Shown here: positions 56,694 to 64,000 of the stretch, piece after piece
Layout of the letters: the number at the start of each line of letters is the position of its first letter
How positions within the stretch are numbered: position 1 is the first letter of the stretch
Origin: Bin87 sp965220505
Lineage (GTDB): Bacteria; Chloroflexota; Dehalococcoidia; Lucifugimonadales; UBA3495
Length of the DNA stretch: 64,000 nucleotides
Direction of reading: 5' to 3'
NCBI GenBank assembly: GCA_965220505.1
Contig: CBDCQE010000001.1
Span: 1,054,001 to 1,118,000 of the forward strand
Program-made: the position numbers and the translations under genes
The notes under the pieces: model-generated
What the model was told of the DNA's origin: nothing
Databases searched by the model: none
Seen by the model: only the letters and a program-made list of their open reading frames with translations

Positions 56694-57008
56694 ATGATGG
56701 AACACCAGGGCATCCGGTGGGGCTACGTCTTCCTGCGTGCGCCCAATTTCCTCAGTGGAGAGGACCGTGACTCCCTGATGACCACTGCGGTCGAGATGTA
56801 CCTTTCCGGCGAACCGGAGCGCGATATCCTCGCCGAAGGATACGAGGGCCGCGTCTACACCGAACGGCGTTTCGAGATGCTGGGCGAGTTCGGTGGCCAG
56901 CGATTTGACGCCGAACTTGAAACGGTCCACGGCCGGGACACCGCCACTTTCCTGGTCAACGAACAGACCCGTGGGATCAGTGGCGGCGGCGGTTTCTCGC
57001 GAAACTGA
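56694..57008 (+). CDS. hypothetical protein
   Basis: A 104-residue protein, MMEHQGIRWGYVFLRAPNFL then SGEPERDILAEGYEGRVYTE and a Gly-rich end. It has mixed alpha/beta composition, no signal peptide or membrane helix, and no motif I recognise. It follows the tRNA cluster by about 120 bp and precedes the PAC2 gene by about 120 bp on the same strand. Confidence 0.55.
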   Translation: MMEHQGIRWGYVFLRAPNFLSGEDRDSLMTTAVEMYLSGEPERDILAEGYEGRVYTERRFEMLGEFGGQRFDAELETVHGRDTATFLVNEQTRGISGGGGFSRN

Positions 57009-57130
57009 GCCCGAACGAAACCCCATCTCCCGGAGCGTCCTGTCTCCGCCTCAGCAAAGGGCGCTCGCGGTCGATGTGTTATATTGGCTCAAACCCTCAG
57101 CGTGGCAGCCGGGGTCGGAGGCAGTCAACT

Positions 57131-58087
57131 ATGCCAGAGGATCTCTTTACCTTCAGCGACAAACCGGAATCCAGCTATCTGCTGGCCGGTTGGCGCCGCC
57201 AATGGTCCAATGGCGGTCGCATATCCAGCGGGTTGCCGCGCTATCTCATCGAAAAAAACGGTGGACGGCAAGTCGGTCAATTCAGCGAATATGTCAACCG
57301 GATGTGCTATCCGTTCCAGGTTGCCGGCACCCATGATGCGTTCCGGCCCTCCGCGGCGTTCAACGAGGGCCTGCCCAGCGTCGCCATGTCGCGGCAGAAT
57401 TCCTTTTACGAAATCGGCAGCGGCCTGATCGTCTTTCTGGGCGAAGAGCCCTGGTATCGACTGGACATCTATTCCGAAGCTTTTTTCTCGGCTATCAAGG
57501 AATTGGGAATCGAGCAGACCGTCGCCGTAGAAGGTGTGAACGGTCCCGCCCCCCCGGATCTCGAAAGGCGCATCACTTGCGTCTATTCCCGCCCGGAAAT
57601 GCGCGAACAACTGGAGCGTCATGGCGTCCAGTTCAGTAGCTACGGCAGCCGAGGTCGTCAGGGCCCGACCATCGGTATGGCTCTCGTTTCCGTTGCCCAC
57701 TACCAGTACCCCGAGGTCCAGATGTTCCGGATGGGCGCCATGGCTCCCATGTACCCCTTCATGACCAGCAACAACAACCAGCTGGGCATCACCCAGGACC
57801 ACCGCGCCTACTACGACATCCTGCGCCGGCTCCGGTCAATCTTTAAGATCGAAATGGACCTGTCGGAACTTGAGCAGATGGGGAACCGCGAGTCGCAGGA
57901 ACTCCTCGACAACCTGGAGCGGCTGGGTCGCACCAACAGCGAAGCCAAGCAGATCATCGACCAGGTGCGCCTGGACTACCAGTACACCCCGTACGTCGAG
58001 CCCGTAGATCTCGACCCTGCCCTGGACCAGGCTCTGGAAAATATCCTCAGGGATATCGATATTGGTGAACCCGGACAGGAGACCTGA
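57131..58087 (+). CDS. PAC2-family (proteasome assembly chaperone-like) protein
   Basis: A 318-residue protein. SSYLLAGWRRQWSNGGRISS, GSGLIVFLGEEPWYRLDIYS, ALVSVAHYQYPEVQMFR and MTSNNNQLGITQDHRAYY fit the PAC2/DUF75 domain (ATP-grasp-superfamily-like fold), followed by a helical tail from about residue 245. ATG 57131 has GGAGG upstream. The bacterial role is not known; no proteasome gene is in the window. Confidence 0.8.
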   Translation: MPEDLFTFSDKPESSYLLAGWRRQWSNGGRISSGLPRYLIEKNGGRQVGQFSEYVNRMCYPFQVAGTHDAFRPSAAFNEGLPSVAMSRQNSFYEIGSGLIVFLGEEPWYRLDIYSEAFFSAIKELGIEQTVAVEGVNGPAPPDLERRITCVYSRPEMREQLERHGVQFSSYGSRGRQGPTIGMALVSVAHYQYPEVQMFRMGAMAPMYPFMTSNNNQLGITQDHRAYYDILRRLRSIFKIEMDLSELEQMGNRESQELLDNLERLGRTNSEAKQIIDQVRLDYQYTPYVEPVDLDPALDQALENILRDIDIGEPGQET

Positions 58088-58102
58088 TACCGGCTCCCGC
58101 TT

Positions 58103-59485
58103 TCACACAACCGGCCAGCGTGGTGCGAACGCCACGCTGGTTCGCTTTAACAGAGCCTCGCCCCGGCCTTGTACCTCGTCCACCAACGCCGCTTCATCTA
58201 CGAACAACGTCCGGTGATCGGCCACCACAACCTTGCCATCGACTATGACCGTGTGCACGCTACGGCCATCGGCGTTGTAAACGAGGTTGTTGATCGGGTT
58301 GTGCAAGGCTCCCCACTCCGCGCGACGCGTATCGAACAGCACCAAATCGGCCGCTTTGCCCGGCTCAACCGATCCGATCAGATCACCCATGCCAAGGGCG
58401 GCCGCGCCACCGATCGTGCCCAGTTCCAGCGCAGTTTCCGCGGGGATCATACCCACGTCGCGCCGTCCGTCTTTATACAACACGGCGGCCAGGTAAACCG
58501 ACCGCAGGGTTTCCAGCAGGTTGGAGTTGTTGCCCGCGTCGGTGCCCAGTCCCACCGTCGCGCCGAATTCCAGCAATTCCGGAAGCAAACCGTGGGAGGA
58601 TGTTCCCGCCCCGCCTTTGACCGCGGCGGTGGGGCACATCACGACGGCGGCTCCCCGATCTGCGATCAAGCGGGCCTCGTCCGTGCCGATCCCAAGACTG
58701 TGGGCCAGCGTCATCCGCGAGTTGAGCACTCCGTGTCGGTCGAGGTATTCCGTGGGGGTACACCCATGGGTTCGCCGGCACTCTTCGATCCAGCGAGGCC
58801 CGTTCGTGAAATGCAACGTGGACCGCGTCGCGTAGTCTGACGCAATCCGGTCGCACGCCTCCAGCAGTTCCGGCGTGCAGAATTCGGCTGAAAAGGGCAT
58901 CGACCACGCGGTTACCAATTCACTGCTTCTGCCCGCCGCCAGAGCAACGACGTCTTCCGTCTCTCGTATCGCTTCATCGGTCCCGTAGACCGGCAAGTTC
59001 AGCGGATTTGGGCGGTCCTGCACGTTGCGGCCAATCACAATCCGGCAGCCGGCTTGATCGTACGCGGTCATGCAGTGTCCCAGGTGGGTGGTTGTTCCAG
59101 GATCGATAAATGTGGTCGTCCCGTATTTCAACAACTCCACGATTGCCAGCATGGAGGTCGCGTATTCGTCATCGGCGCTCATCGCCTGCTGGAGCCGGAA
59201 CACGTTGGGCAGGTATTCAGCGCCCAGATCGTCGGGAAACAGACCGCGCGCCGCGTGGGCATAGCTGATGTGCATGTGGCCGTTGACGAAACCAGGCGTC
59301 AGGACCATCCCCGAACCGTCGATCGTCTGGCCGGCCACCGCATCAGCCAACTCGCCGGATTTGCCGACCTGGCTGATGCGGTTCCCAGTTATGACAACTG
59401 ACCCGTCGGCCACGATCCGTCGTTCCGGATCCATCGTGACGATGTAGCGGACACCCTCAATCTTCAGAGTAGGCGTATCGGTCAT
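58103..59485 (-). CDS. amidohydrolase (cytosine deaminase/TrzA-AtzA-like)
   Basis: A 460-residue amidohydrolase. Metal ligands: His70 and His72 (GFVNGHMHISYAH), a His in STLHFTNGP, a His in MTLAHSLGIGTDEA, and Asp in VGLGTDAGNNSN. The N- and C-terminal strands form the flanking beta-sandwich. Such enzymes deaminate or dechlorinate ring or purine compounds, for example 5'-methylthioadenosine; substrate unknown. The nitroreductase gene lies 15 bp upstream on the same strand. Confidence 0.92.
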   Translation of the reverse strand: MTDTPTLKIEGVRYIVTMDPERRIVADGSVVITGNRISQVGKSGELADAVAGQTIDGSGMVLTPGFVNGHMHISYAHAARGLFPDDLGAEYLPNVFRLQQAMSADDEYATSMLAIVELLKYGTTTFIDPGTTTHLGHCMTAYDQAGCRIVIGRNVQDRPNPLNLPVYGTDEAIRETEDVVALAAGRSSELVTAWSMPFSAEFCTPELLEACDRIASDYATRSTLHFTNGPRWIEECRRTHGCTPTEYLDRHGVLNSRMTLAHSLGIGTDEARLIADRGAAVVMCPTAAVKGGAGTSSHGLLPELLEFGATVGLGTDAGNNSNLLETLRSVYLAAVLYKDGRRDVGMIPAETALELGTIGGAAALGMGDLIGSVEPGKAADLVLFDTRRAEWGALHNPINNLVYNADGRSVHTVIVDGKVVVADHRTLFVDEAALVDEVQGRGEALLKRTSVAFAPRWPVV

Positions 59486-59500
59486 GGGAACTCCATCTGC

Positions 59501-60136
59501 TCAGTCGGACCAGTCACGGAAACCCCAGCGATTGAACGAGGTCACCTCAGATGGCGGGCGTCGGTTGGTCGGGCCAAAACTTCCGCGGGGATAACCCACC
59601 GGCGTCAGGCAGATCATCTCGGCATGCTCGGGAAGTCCCAGGATCTCGCGAACCTCGTCTTCCTTGCGGTTCAGGACGGTGGTTATGCGAGTTCCCAGGC
59701 CAAGCGCCCGGCCGGCCAGGAAAAGGTTTTGGATCGCCGGCCAAATCGATGCGGCGTGCCTCCCGCGTTCGATGGGCTGGCCCGATTGGAACCCACCTCC
59801 GCGTGAGTGATCCGCGCACACCACAATCATCGCCGGAACCTCGGGCATGTGGTGGGCCAGGTAGCGGGCATGCCGGTAAACGCGCGTCTCGGTGGGCGAT
59901 GGCTCCCAGCCCATGGCGTCCAACCACGTGTTCTTGTACAACTCCCCGAGGGTCTTTACCGTGTCCGAGTCGTTGACGACCACGAATTCCCAAGGCTGCG
60001 TATTGCCGCCGTTGGGAGCGCGAACTGCCGCATCGATCATCTGCTGGATCGCGGCTTGTGGCACCGGGTCAGGCTTGTATCGGGTGATCTGACGCTGACT
60101 GTAAATTGCCTCAAACAGGTCTATTTCCTTGGGCAT
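59501..60136 (-). CDS. nitroreductase-family protein
   Basis: A 211-residue FMN-binding nitroreductase-type protein. AIYSQRQITRYKPDPVPQAA is the N-terminal FMN-binding signature, AAVRAPNGGNTQPWEFVVVN the second, and LGLGTRITTVLNRKEDEVR the late FMN-contact segment. Probably a homodimer reducing nitro or quinone compounds. It precedes the amidohydrolase on the same strand, perhaps in one operon. Confidence 0.92.
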   Translation of the reverse strand: MPKEIDLFEAIYSQRQITRYKPDPVPQAAIQQMIDAAVRAPNGGNTQPWEFVVVNDSDTVKTLGELYKNTWLDAMGWEPSPTETRVYRHARYLAHHMPEVPAMIVVCADHSRGGGFQSGQPIERGRHAASIWPAIQNLFLAGRALGLGTRITTVLNRKEDEVREILGLPEHAEMICLTPVGYPRGSFGPTNRRPPSEVTSFNRWGFRDWSD

Positions 60137-60202
60137 CGTAGTCCCCTCCGGCCAAGTGGATGGTTAGCACCGTCGACGCCATTATAGCCGCTGCAGCCAG
60201 CG

Positions 60203-61087
60203 TCACCGGAACACGCTTATAAGCACAAGCCCCGCCACAATCATCCCAGCGCCCACCACCCGGCCAGGGGTGATCACTTCTTTGAGCACAACCGCGCCCA
60301 GGACCAAAGCGAAGAGCAGACCAACCTCCCGAGCCGGTGCGACGTAGCTCACGTCGGCTATGCGCATGGCCGTCAGCACCAGACCATACGCCAGGAAGAC
60401 CAGCAGGGAAGCGGCTGCCACCGACCGGTACCCTCCTCTCCATTCCGAGATAACCGCTCCGGCTCCGTGATTCCGAAGTATGTAGGGCAGCATTCCCGCC
60501 GCCACGCCCAGGGTCATGAGATACAGGTAAAGGAATGGGCTGATATATGCGACGCCCTGCTTGTCGATCAGGGTGTACATAGCGATGCAGAGGCCGGTGA
60601 GCAGCGCGTATCCAATGCCGGCCCGATTGGAGGCAAGGGCTTCCGCGGAAAGCAACCGGATGCGGCCCCACCACGACATGGTGTAAATCCCCACGACAAT
60701 GCAGGCGATGCCAACCCAGGCCACGGGAGTTACTCGTTCCCCAAGGGTGAATACGGCTAGCACCGGTACCAGGCCTGGCCCGAATCCACGCGCGATGGGG
60801 TAGGCCAACGACAAGTCAGCCCGCGCCAGGCTGCGACCCAGGAACAGGAAGTAGCAGATGTGGACCACCGCGGAGGCCCCAACAAACCACAAACCCACCG
60901 GTTCGAACTCAGTGCGGAAGGCTAATACGGCTGCCACGGGCAACGTCCCCACAACGCCGAATCCGGACAGCCACCACACAAACACTTCCTGATCGCGCGC
61001 GCGCTTCAGCAGGAAGTTCCACGTGGCGTGGGCCCCGGCCGAACCCAACACCAGGATTAACGCCAACAGTGTGGTCGCGTCCAGCAT
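60203..61087 (-). CDS. EamA/DMT-superfamily transporter
   Basis: A 294-residue membrane protein with ten predicted helices and two EamA repeats (AHATWNFLLKRARDQEVFVW; YTLIDKQGVAYISPFLYLYL). The start is set at ATG 61087 (MLDATTLLALILVLGSAGAH); the frame extends upstream into the tRNA-Glu gene, so that part is not coding. These are drug/metabolite exporters or importers; substrate unknown. Confidence 0.9.
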   Translation of the reverse strand: MLDATTLLALILVLGSAGAHATWNFLLKRARDQEVFVWWLSGFGVVGTLPVAAVLAFRTEFEPVGLWFVGASAVVHICYFLFLGRSLARADLSLAYPIARGFGPGLVPVLAVFTLGERVTPVAWVGIACIVVGIYTMSWWGRIRLLSAEALASNRAGIGYALLTGLCIAMYTLIDKQGVAYISPFLYLYLMTLGVAAGMLPYILRNHGAGAVISEWRGGYRSVAAASLLVFLAYGLVLTAMRIADVSYVAPAREVGLLFALVLGAVVLKEVITPGRVVGAGMIVAGLVLISVFR

Positions 61088-61161
61088 TGGGCAGGCACCG
61101 CCAGGAGGCCGGAGAAAAGCAAATCGCCGACGTGGTTTAGGACGTCGGCGGGAGAAATCTT

Positions 61162-61238
61162 TGGTGGCGCATAGGGGATTCGAACCCCTGATCTCCGCCT
61201 TGAGAGGGCGGTGTCCTGGGCCGCTAGACGAATGCGCC
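61162..61238 (-). tRNA. tRNA-Glu (CTC)
   Basis: On the minus strand: acceptor GGCGCAT with ATGCGCC, D-loop segment TCGTCTAGCGGCCCAGGACA, anticodon stem CCGCC/GGCGG around loop CTCTCAA (anticodon CTC), T arm AGGGG-TTCGAAT-CCCCT, encoded CCA. Sits upstream of the EamA gene on the same strand. Confidence 0.95.
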
Positions 61239-61277
61239 AAACGATCCCGATTGACGGCCCAAACGGGAGGTTCCAGA

Positions 61278-61305
61278 ATTATAGCACGTACCATTCAGCA
61301 GGCAA
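61278..61305 (-). promoter_or_regulatory. promoter of tRNA-Glu
   Basis: Minus strand TTGCCT (61300-61305), 16-bp spacer, TATAAT (61278-61283). The -35 shares TTGCC with the promoter of the tRNA cluster at 56132. Confidence 0.6.
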
Positions 61306-61346
61306 CCAAATCGATGGGCTCGCACTCGCCCGGTTTCGCTGGAACT

Positions 61347-61372
61347 GTCATTGCGAGCAAAGCGCGGCAAGC
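61347..61372. repeat. dispersed GTCATTGCGAGC repeat, copy 2
   Basis: GTCATTGCGAGCAAAGCGCG then GCAAGC; matches the copy at 920-948. Confidence 0.6.
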
Positions 61373-61839
61373 TTGTCATGGCGCCAGACGCCGCCGCGGG
61401 AACGAGATCGCCGCGTTGCTGCGCTCCTTGCGACGCCAAACCGGGTACGCGTCAGAATTGGTGGGATGTGATGCCGATGACACCCGCCAGCGATCCGGGA
61501 CGTCAATCTGCTGTATCCTTACAGACATCCCAAGCCGATAATGAACTCAGCTCAACAAAGCATCGAATTATCGTATCCCCGGGACCACTGCGGCCGACTA
61601 CGTGGGATATCGCATGGGCCGTCAGCTACCGTCCGGTACTGTGACCGTCGGTGGCGACTACCGGAAATCGCGCTTTCGGCTTATGTAAGGCACGGTTGAT
61701 CCGACCCGTACAGCGCAAACACCGGACCATATCAGTGTGCATGGGTCGGGAGAATCAACGCTCCACGCACATAGGCGACGGAGTATTTTCGCAACGTTTT
61801 GGGCGTCCGGGCCATCGACTATCGACAAGGGTAAAGGCA

Positions 61840-62865
61840 TTGGAAACAGGCAAGCTCCCTCCCGACATCCTTGAGAATCTTCTGTCAGACCTCGGCGCTT
61901 CTGATCCGCGGGTATTGGTAGGGCCCGGGCTTGGCGAAGACTGCGCGGTGGTTGACATGGGCGATCGACTCCTAATCGCCAAATCCGATCCTGTGACCTT
62001 CGCCGCTGACCGCGTGGGTTGGTACGTGGTCCAGGTGAACGCAAACGACGTGGCGTGCACGGGCGCGGCTCCCCGTTGGTTTTTGCCAACCGTGTTGTTG
62101 CCGACCAGCGCCACACCTGACGACCTGCGCGGCATCTTCATGGACATTTCAGTAGCATGCCGCCAGATTGGGGTCGCCGTGATCGGTGGCCACACCGAAG
62201 TGACCGATGGGCTCCCGCACCCCATAGTTGCGGGCACGATGCTGGGTGAACTCACCGATCGGGCCCGTTTGGTTTCCACTGGTGGAGCGCAAGATGGTGA
62301 CAGCATCATCGTGACTACGGGGTTGGCAATCGAGGGAACTGCGATATTGGCGCGCGAACACGCGGCCGAACTCCGGGCTCACGGGCTCGACAAGCAGTCG
62401 TTGGAAAAAGCCGCGGGCTATCTGGGCGATCCCGGTATCAGCATCTTGCCGGCGGCGCGGGCGCTATTCGAAACACGCGCCGTACACAGCATGCACGATG
62501 TCACCGAGGGCGGGCTGATCACTGCGCTCAGGGAAATCGCAGCGGCGTCGAACCTTGGATTGGTTGCCGAAGCAGAGAGCGTGCCGCTACTTCCAGAGTG
62601 TGACGCCATCTGCGAGGCATTGGGACTTGACCCGCTGGGTTTGCTCGGATCGGGCGCATTGATCGCGACGATGTCAGCGGGAGACGTTCCGGGCGCCCTG
62701 CGCGCACTGGACCGGGTAGGGGTTACCGGCTGGGAAATCGGCCAGATGATGGAGCCTACGGACGGCCTGTGGCTGATCGACAGGAATGGTGAACGCACGC
62801 TGCCTGAATTCCGGCGCGATGAACTGGCGCGCTACCTGGAAGAACGCAGTCACTCCTCCAGGTAG
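61840..62865 (+). CDS. AIR-synthase-superfamily protein (HypE/ThiL/SelD-like)
   Basis: A 341-residue PurM-like ATP-binding protein. LVGPGLGEDCAVVDMGDRLL, VQVNANDVACTGAAPRW, GGHTEVTDGLPHPIVAGTML and HDVTEGGLITALREIA fit the HypE-like branch that annotates as AIR synthase-related. The N-terminal LETGKLPPDILENLLSDLG is a typical start; TTG 61840 is preferred because no ATG lies close by. HypE's C-terminal Cys is absent and no hydrogenase gene is near, so the function is unknown. The end overlaps the convergent threonine dehydratase by 16 bp. Confidence 0.82.
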   Translation: METGKLPPDILENLLSDLGASDPRVLVGPGLGEDCAVVDMGDRLLIAKSDPVTFAADRVGWYVVQVNANDVACTGAAPRWFLPTVLLPTSATPDDLRGIFMDISVACRQIGVAVIGGHTEVTDGLPHPIVAGTMLGELTDRARLVSTGGAQDGDSIIVTTGLAIEGTAILAREHAAELRAHGLDKQSLEKAAGYLGDPGISILPAARALFETRAVHSMHDVTEGGLITALREIAAASNLGLVAEAESVPLLPECDAICEALGLDPLGLLGSGALIATMSAGDVPGALRALDRVGVTGWEIGQMMEPTDGLWLIDRNGERTLPEFRRDELARYLEERSHSSR

Positions 62866-63818
62866 AGGTCGATGCAATCGCGCAGTTGCGCCAGCGTGAT
62901 GTTGCCGCCGCTCACCGTGATCGATATCTTGCGCCCGCGAACCAAGTCCCCACGACGGACCGCGCCGGCCAACGCCGTTGCCCCCGCTCCTTCGGCAAGG
63001 GTGTGCGCCTTTTCGATCAACATCGCCACGGCGCGACGAATCTCGTCCTCACTCACCAGCACGAAATCGTGCAGGCGGTGCCGCATGATCTGCTGGGGCA
63101 ACTCGTAGCCTTCAGCCGTGGCCGTCCCCTCTACCCAGGTGCGCATCGGCGCCTGCACCAGTTGACCCTGCTGCCAGGAGAGGTATGCAGCGGGAGCGGC
63201 TTCGGATTGAACCGCGACGACGCGGATTTCCGGGTTGAGCGCCTGCGCGACGATGCAGGCTCCGGAAATTCCGCTACCGCCACCGATCGGCAGGAACATT
63301 ACATCCACGTCGGGCAGTTCTTCGATGATCTCCAGGCTTGCCGTGGCTACTCCAGCGATGAGTTCCGGCTCATTGACCGGATGTACATATCGGTAGCCCT
63401 CTTCTGCGGCCAGTCGCTCGCAGTACCGGCGAGCCTCATCAAAGTTCGCGCCGTGGAAGATCAGTTCGGCTCCTAAAGCCTCCATTGACGCGACCTTGTT
63501 CGGGTTCGCGTCCACCGGCAGTCCGATCAGGGCCCTGGCTCCGAACGCCCGGCAAGCGCTGGCGATCGATTGACCGTGATTCCCACTGCTGGCGGTGATC
63601 ACGCCGCGCTGCCGGTCCTCTGGATCCATGTTGGCGAGGAGATTGATACCTCCGCGAGCCTTGAAAGCTCCCAGCGGCAGGTGCTCTTCGTGTTTCAGGT
63701 ATACCTCCGCGTCCAGCACCTGACTCAGTCCAGCTGAATAGGTAAGCGGCGTGCGCGGGAAGTAAGGTCCGATCGTGGCGCGAGCGCGGTAAACGTCACG
63801 CAAGGTTGGGATGTACAA
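62850..63818 (-). CDS. threonine/serine dehydratase-like PLP enzyme
   Basis: A 322-residue fold-type II PLP enzyme. HLPLGAFKARGG carries Lys53, which forms the internal aldimine; TASSGNHGQSIA binds the PLP side; IGGGSGISGA is the phosphate loop; and TVSGGN is the late signature. It would deaminate threonine or serine to the oxo acid; the catabolic short form without ACT domain. Some relatives are racemases or hydroxy-aspartate enzymes. It converges with the AIR-synthase-like gene. Confidence 0.92.
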   Translation of the reverse strand: MYIPTLRDVYRARATIGPYFPRTPLTYSAGLSQVLDAEVYLKHEEHLPLGAFKARGGINLLANMDPEDRQRGVITASSGNHGQSIASACRAFGARALIGLPVDANPNKVASMEALGAELIFHGANFDEARRYCERLAAEEGYRYVHPVNEPELIAGVATASLEIIEELPDVDVMFLPIGGGSGISGACIVAQALNPEIRVVAVQSEAAPAAYLSWQQGQLVQAPMRTWVEGTATAEGYELPQQIMRHRLHDFVLVSEDEIRRAVAMLIEKAHTLAEGAGATALAGAVRRGDLVRGRKISITVSGGNITLAQLRDCIDLYLEE

Positions 63819-64000
63819 GGTCAGTCTCCGTTGTAACCGCCATCGCGGCTATGCAGGGTCGACGGCAAGGTTAGGCAGGCCTCCCGGGAGTGTCAACCTC
63901 CGCACTTACAACATTGAGCCCGTCGGGGCATCTGAGCGCACAGCCGAAACCCGCGACTGGGTCCGTGCTCACTACACCCCTTGAGATGTACTGTGCGGAA
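63819..64000. other. upstream region at the window end, no gene recognised
   Basis: About 180 bp upstream of the dehydratase. I see no complete gene, strong promoter or repeat; a gene may begin beyond the window. Confidence 0.4.

Larger units (their letters stand above)
61239..61839. other. intergenic region between tRNA-Glu and the AIR-synthase-like gene
   Basis: Apart from the tRNA promoter and the GTCATTGCGAGC repeat copy (61347-61372), no gene or strong signal is evident in this stretch of about 600 bp. Open frames here look random. Confidence 0.5.

Noticed and set aside
1..64000. CRISPR array
   Set aside because: No series of regularly spaced direct repeats was found; the 23-bp tandem units at 42169 have no spacers and the other repeats are dispersed.

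Overview
The window is 64 kb of GC-rich, gene-dense bacterial DNA. It carries three ABC-transporter or acyl-CoA style catabolic neighbourhoods, an LLM (F420-type) oxidoreductase, a family III CoA-transferase, an HpcH/HpaI aldolase, an FMN 2-hydroxy-acid oxidase, a TPP enzyme, a cytochrome P450, and many small DUF pairs. This mix of oxidative catabolism, the dispersed GTCATTGCGAGC-type repeat and the mite-like CGTCATTCCGGCG repeats suggests an uncultured Chloroflexota of the Dehalococcoidia/SAR202 kind. That assignment is inference from gene content; no rRNA is present.

Layout. 1-4.3 kb: end of an acyl-CoA synthetase, a TIM-barrel protein, a HigBA toxin-antitoxin pair followed by a decayed copy of the TIM-barrel gene's 3' end, then a possible dual-OB protein with two DUF488 proteins. 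4.3-14.5 kb: scattered enzymes (phosphotriesterase-like, LLM, S9 peptidase, iron alcohol dehydrogenase), a DUF4258-like/DUF2283 pair, DinB, and an acyl-CoA dehydrogenase-DUF6883-[DUF4926::enoyl-CoA hydratase] operon, then SodC. 14.5-19.8 kb (minus): SDR, then the operon SbcD-P1 peptidase-DUF2520-PanB-membrane protein. 19.8-24.2 kb: aldolase, RNase P RNA, 2-hydroxy-acid oxidase, TPP enzyme. 24.6-30.8 kb: a large anchored HEXXH protein, then a PhnD/PhnC/PhnE-like oxyanion transporter behind a strong promoter and a 190-nt structured leader. 31-34 kb: dehydrogenase, tRNA-Gln, P450, cupin. 34.1-39.6 kb: coaE-MoxR ATPase-CoA Nudix-1102-aa VWA operon. 39.8-45.8 kb (minus): GldA/GldF/GldG-like transporter, DUF4340 and CinA. 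46-49.5 kb: speD-speB, a 0.9-kb intergenic region with a candidate structured RNA, and an HMG-CoA-lyase-like enzyme. 49.5-54.7 kb (minus): small proteins, orphan nuclease, BNR-repeat protein, ComF, Nudix, a frameshifted gene, ribokinase. 54.7-64 kb: CoA-transferase, a four-tRNA cluster, PAC2 protein, amidohydrolase, nitroreductase, EamA transporter, tRNA-Glu, AIR-synthase-like protein and a threonine dehydratase.

Functional links. Coenzyme A recurs: PanB plus a DUF2520 protein (candidate ketopantoate reductase), CoaE, a CoA-type Nudix hydrolase, and several acyl-CoA enzymes. Polyamine synthesis is represented by SpeD and SpeB. The most unusual items are the DUF4926::enoyl-CoA hydratase fusion, the candidate ncRNA at 47.6-47.9 kb, the 38-bp perfect palindrome upstream of panB, the transporter leader, the HigBA cassette flanked by duplicated coding sequence, and the CoA/MoxR/VWA operon. 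No CRISPR array, integrase or transposase gene was seen.
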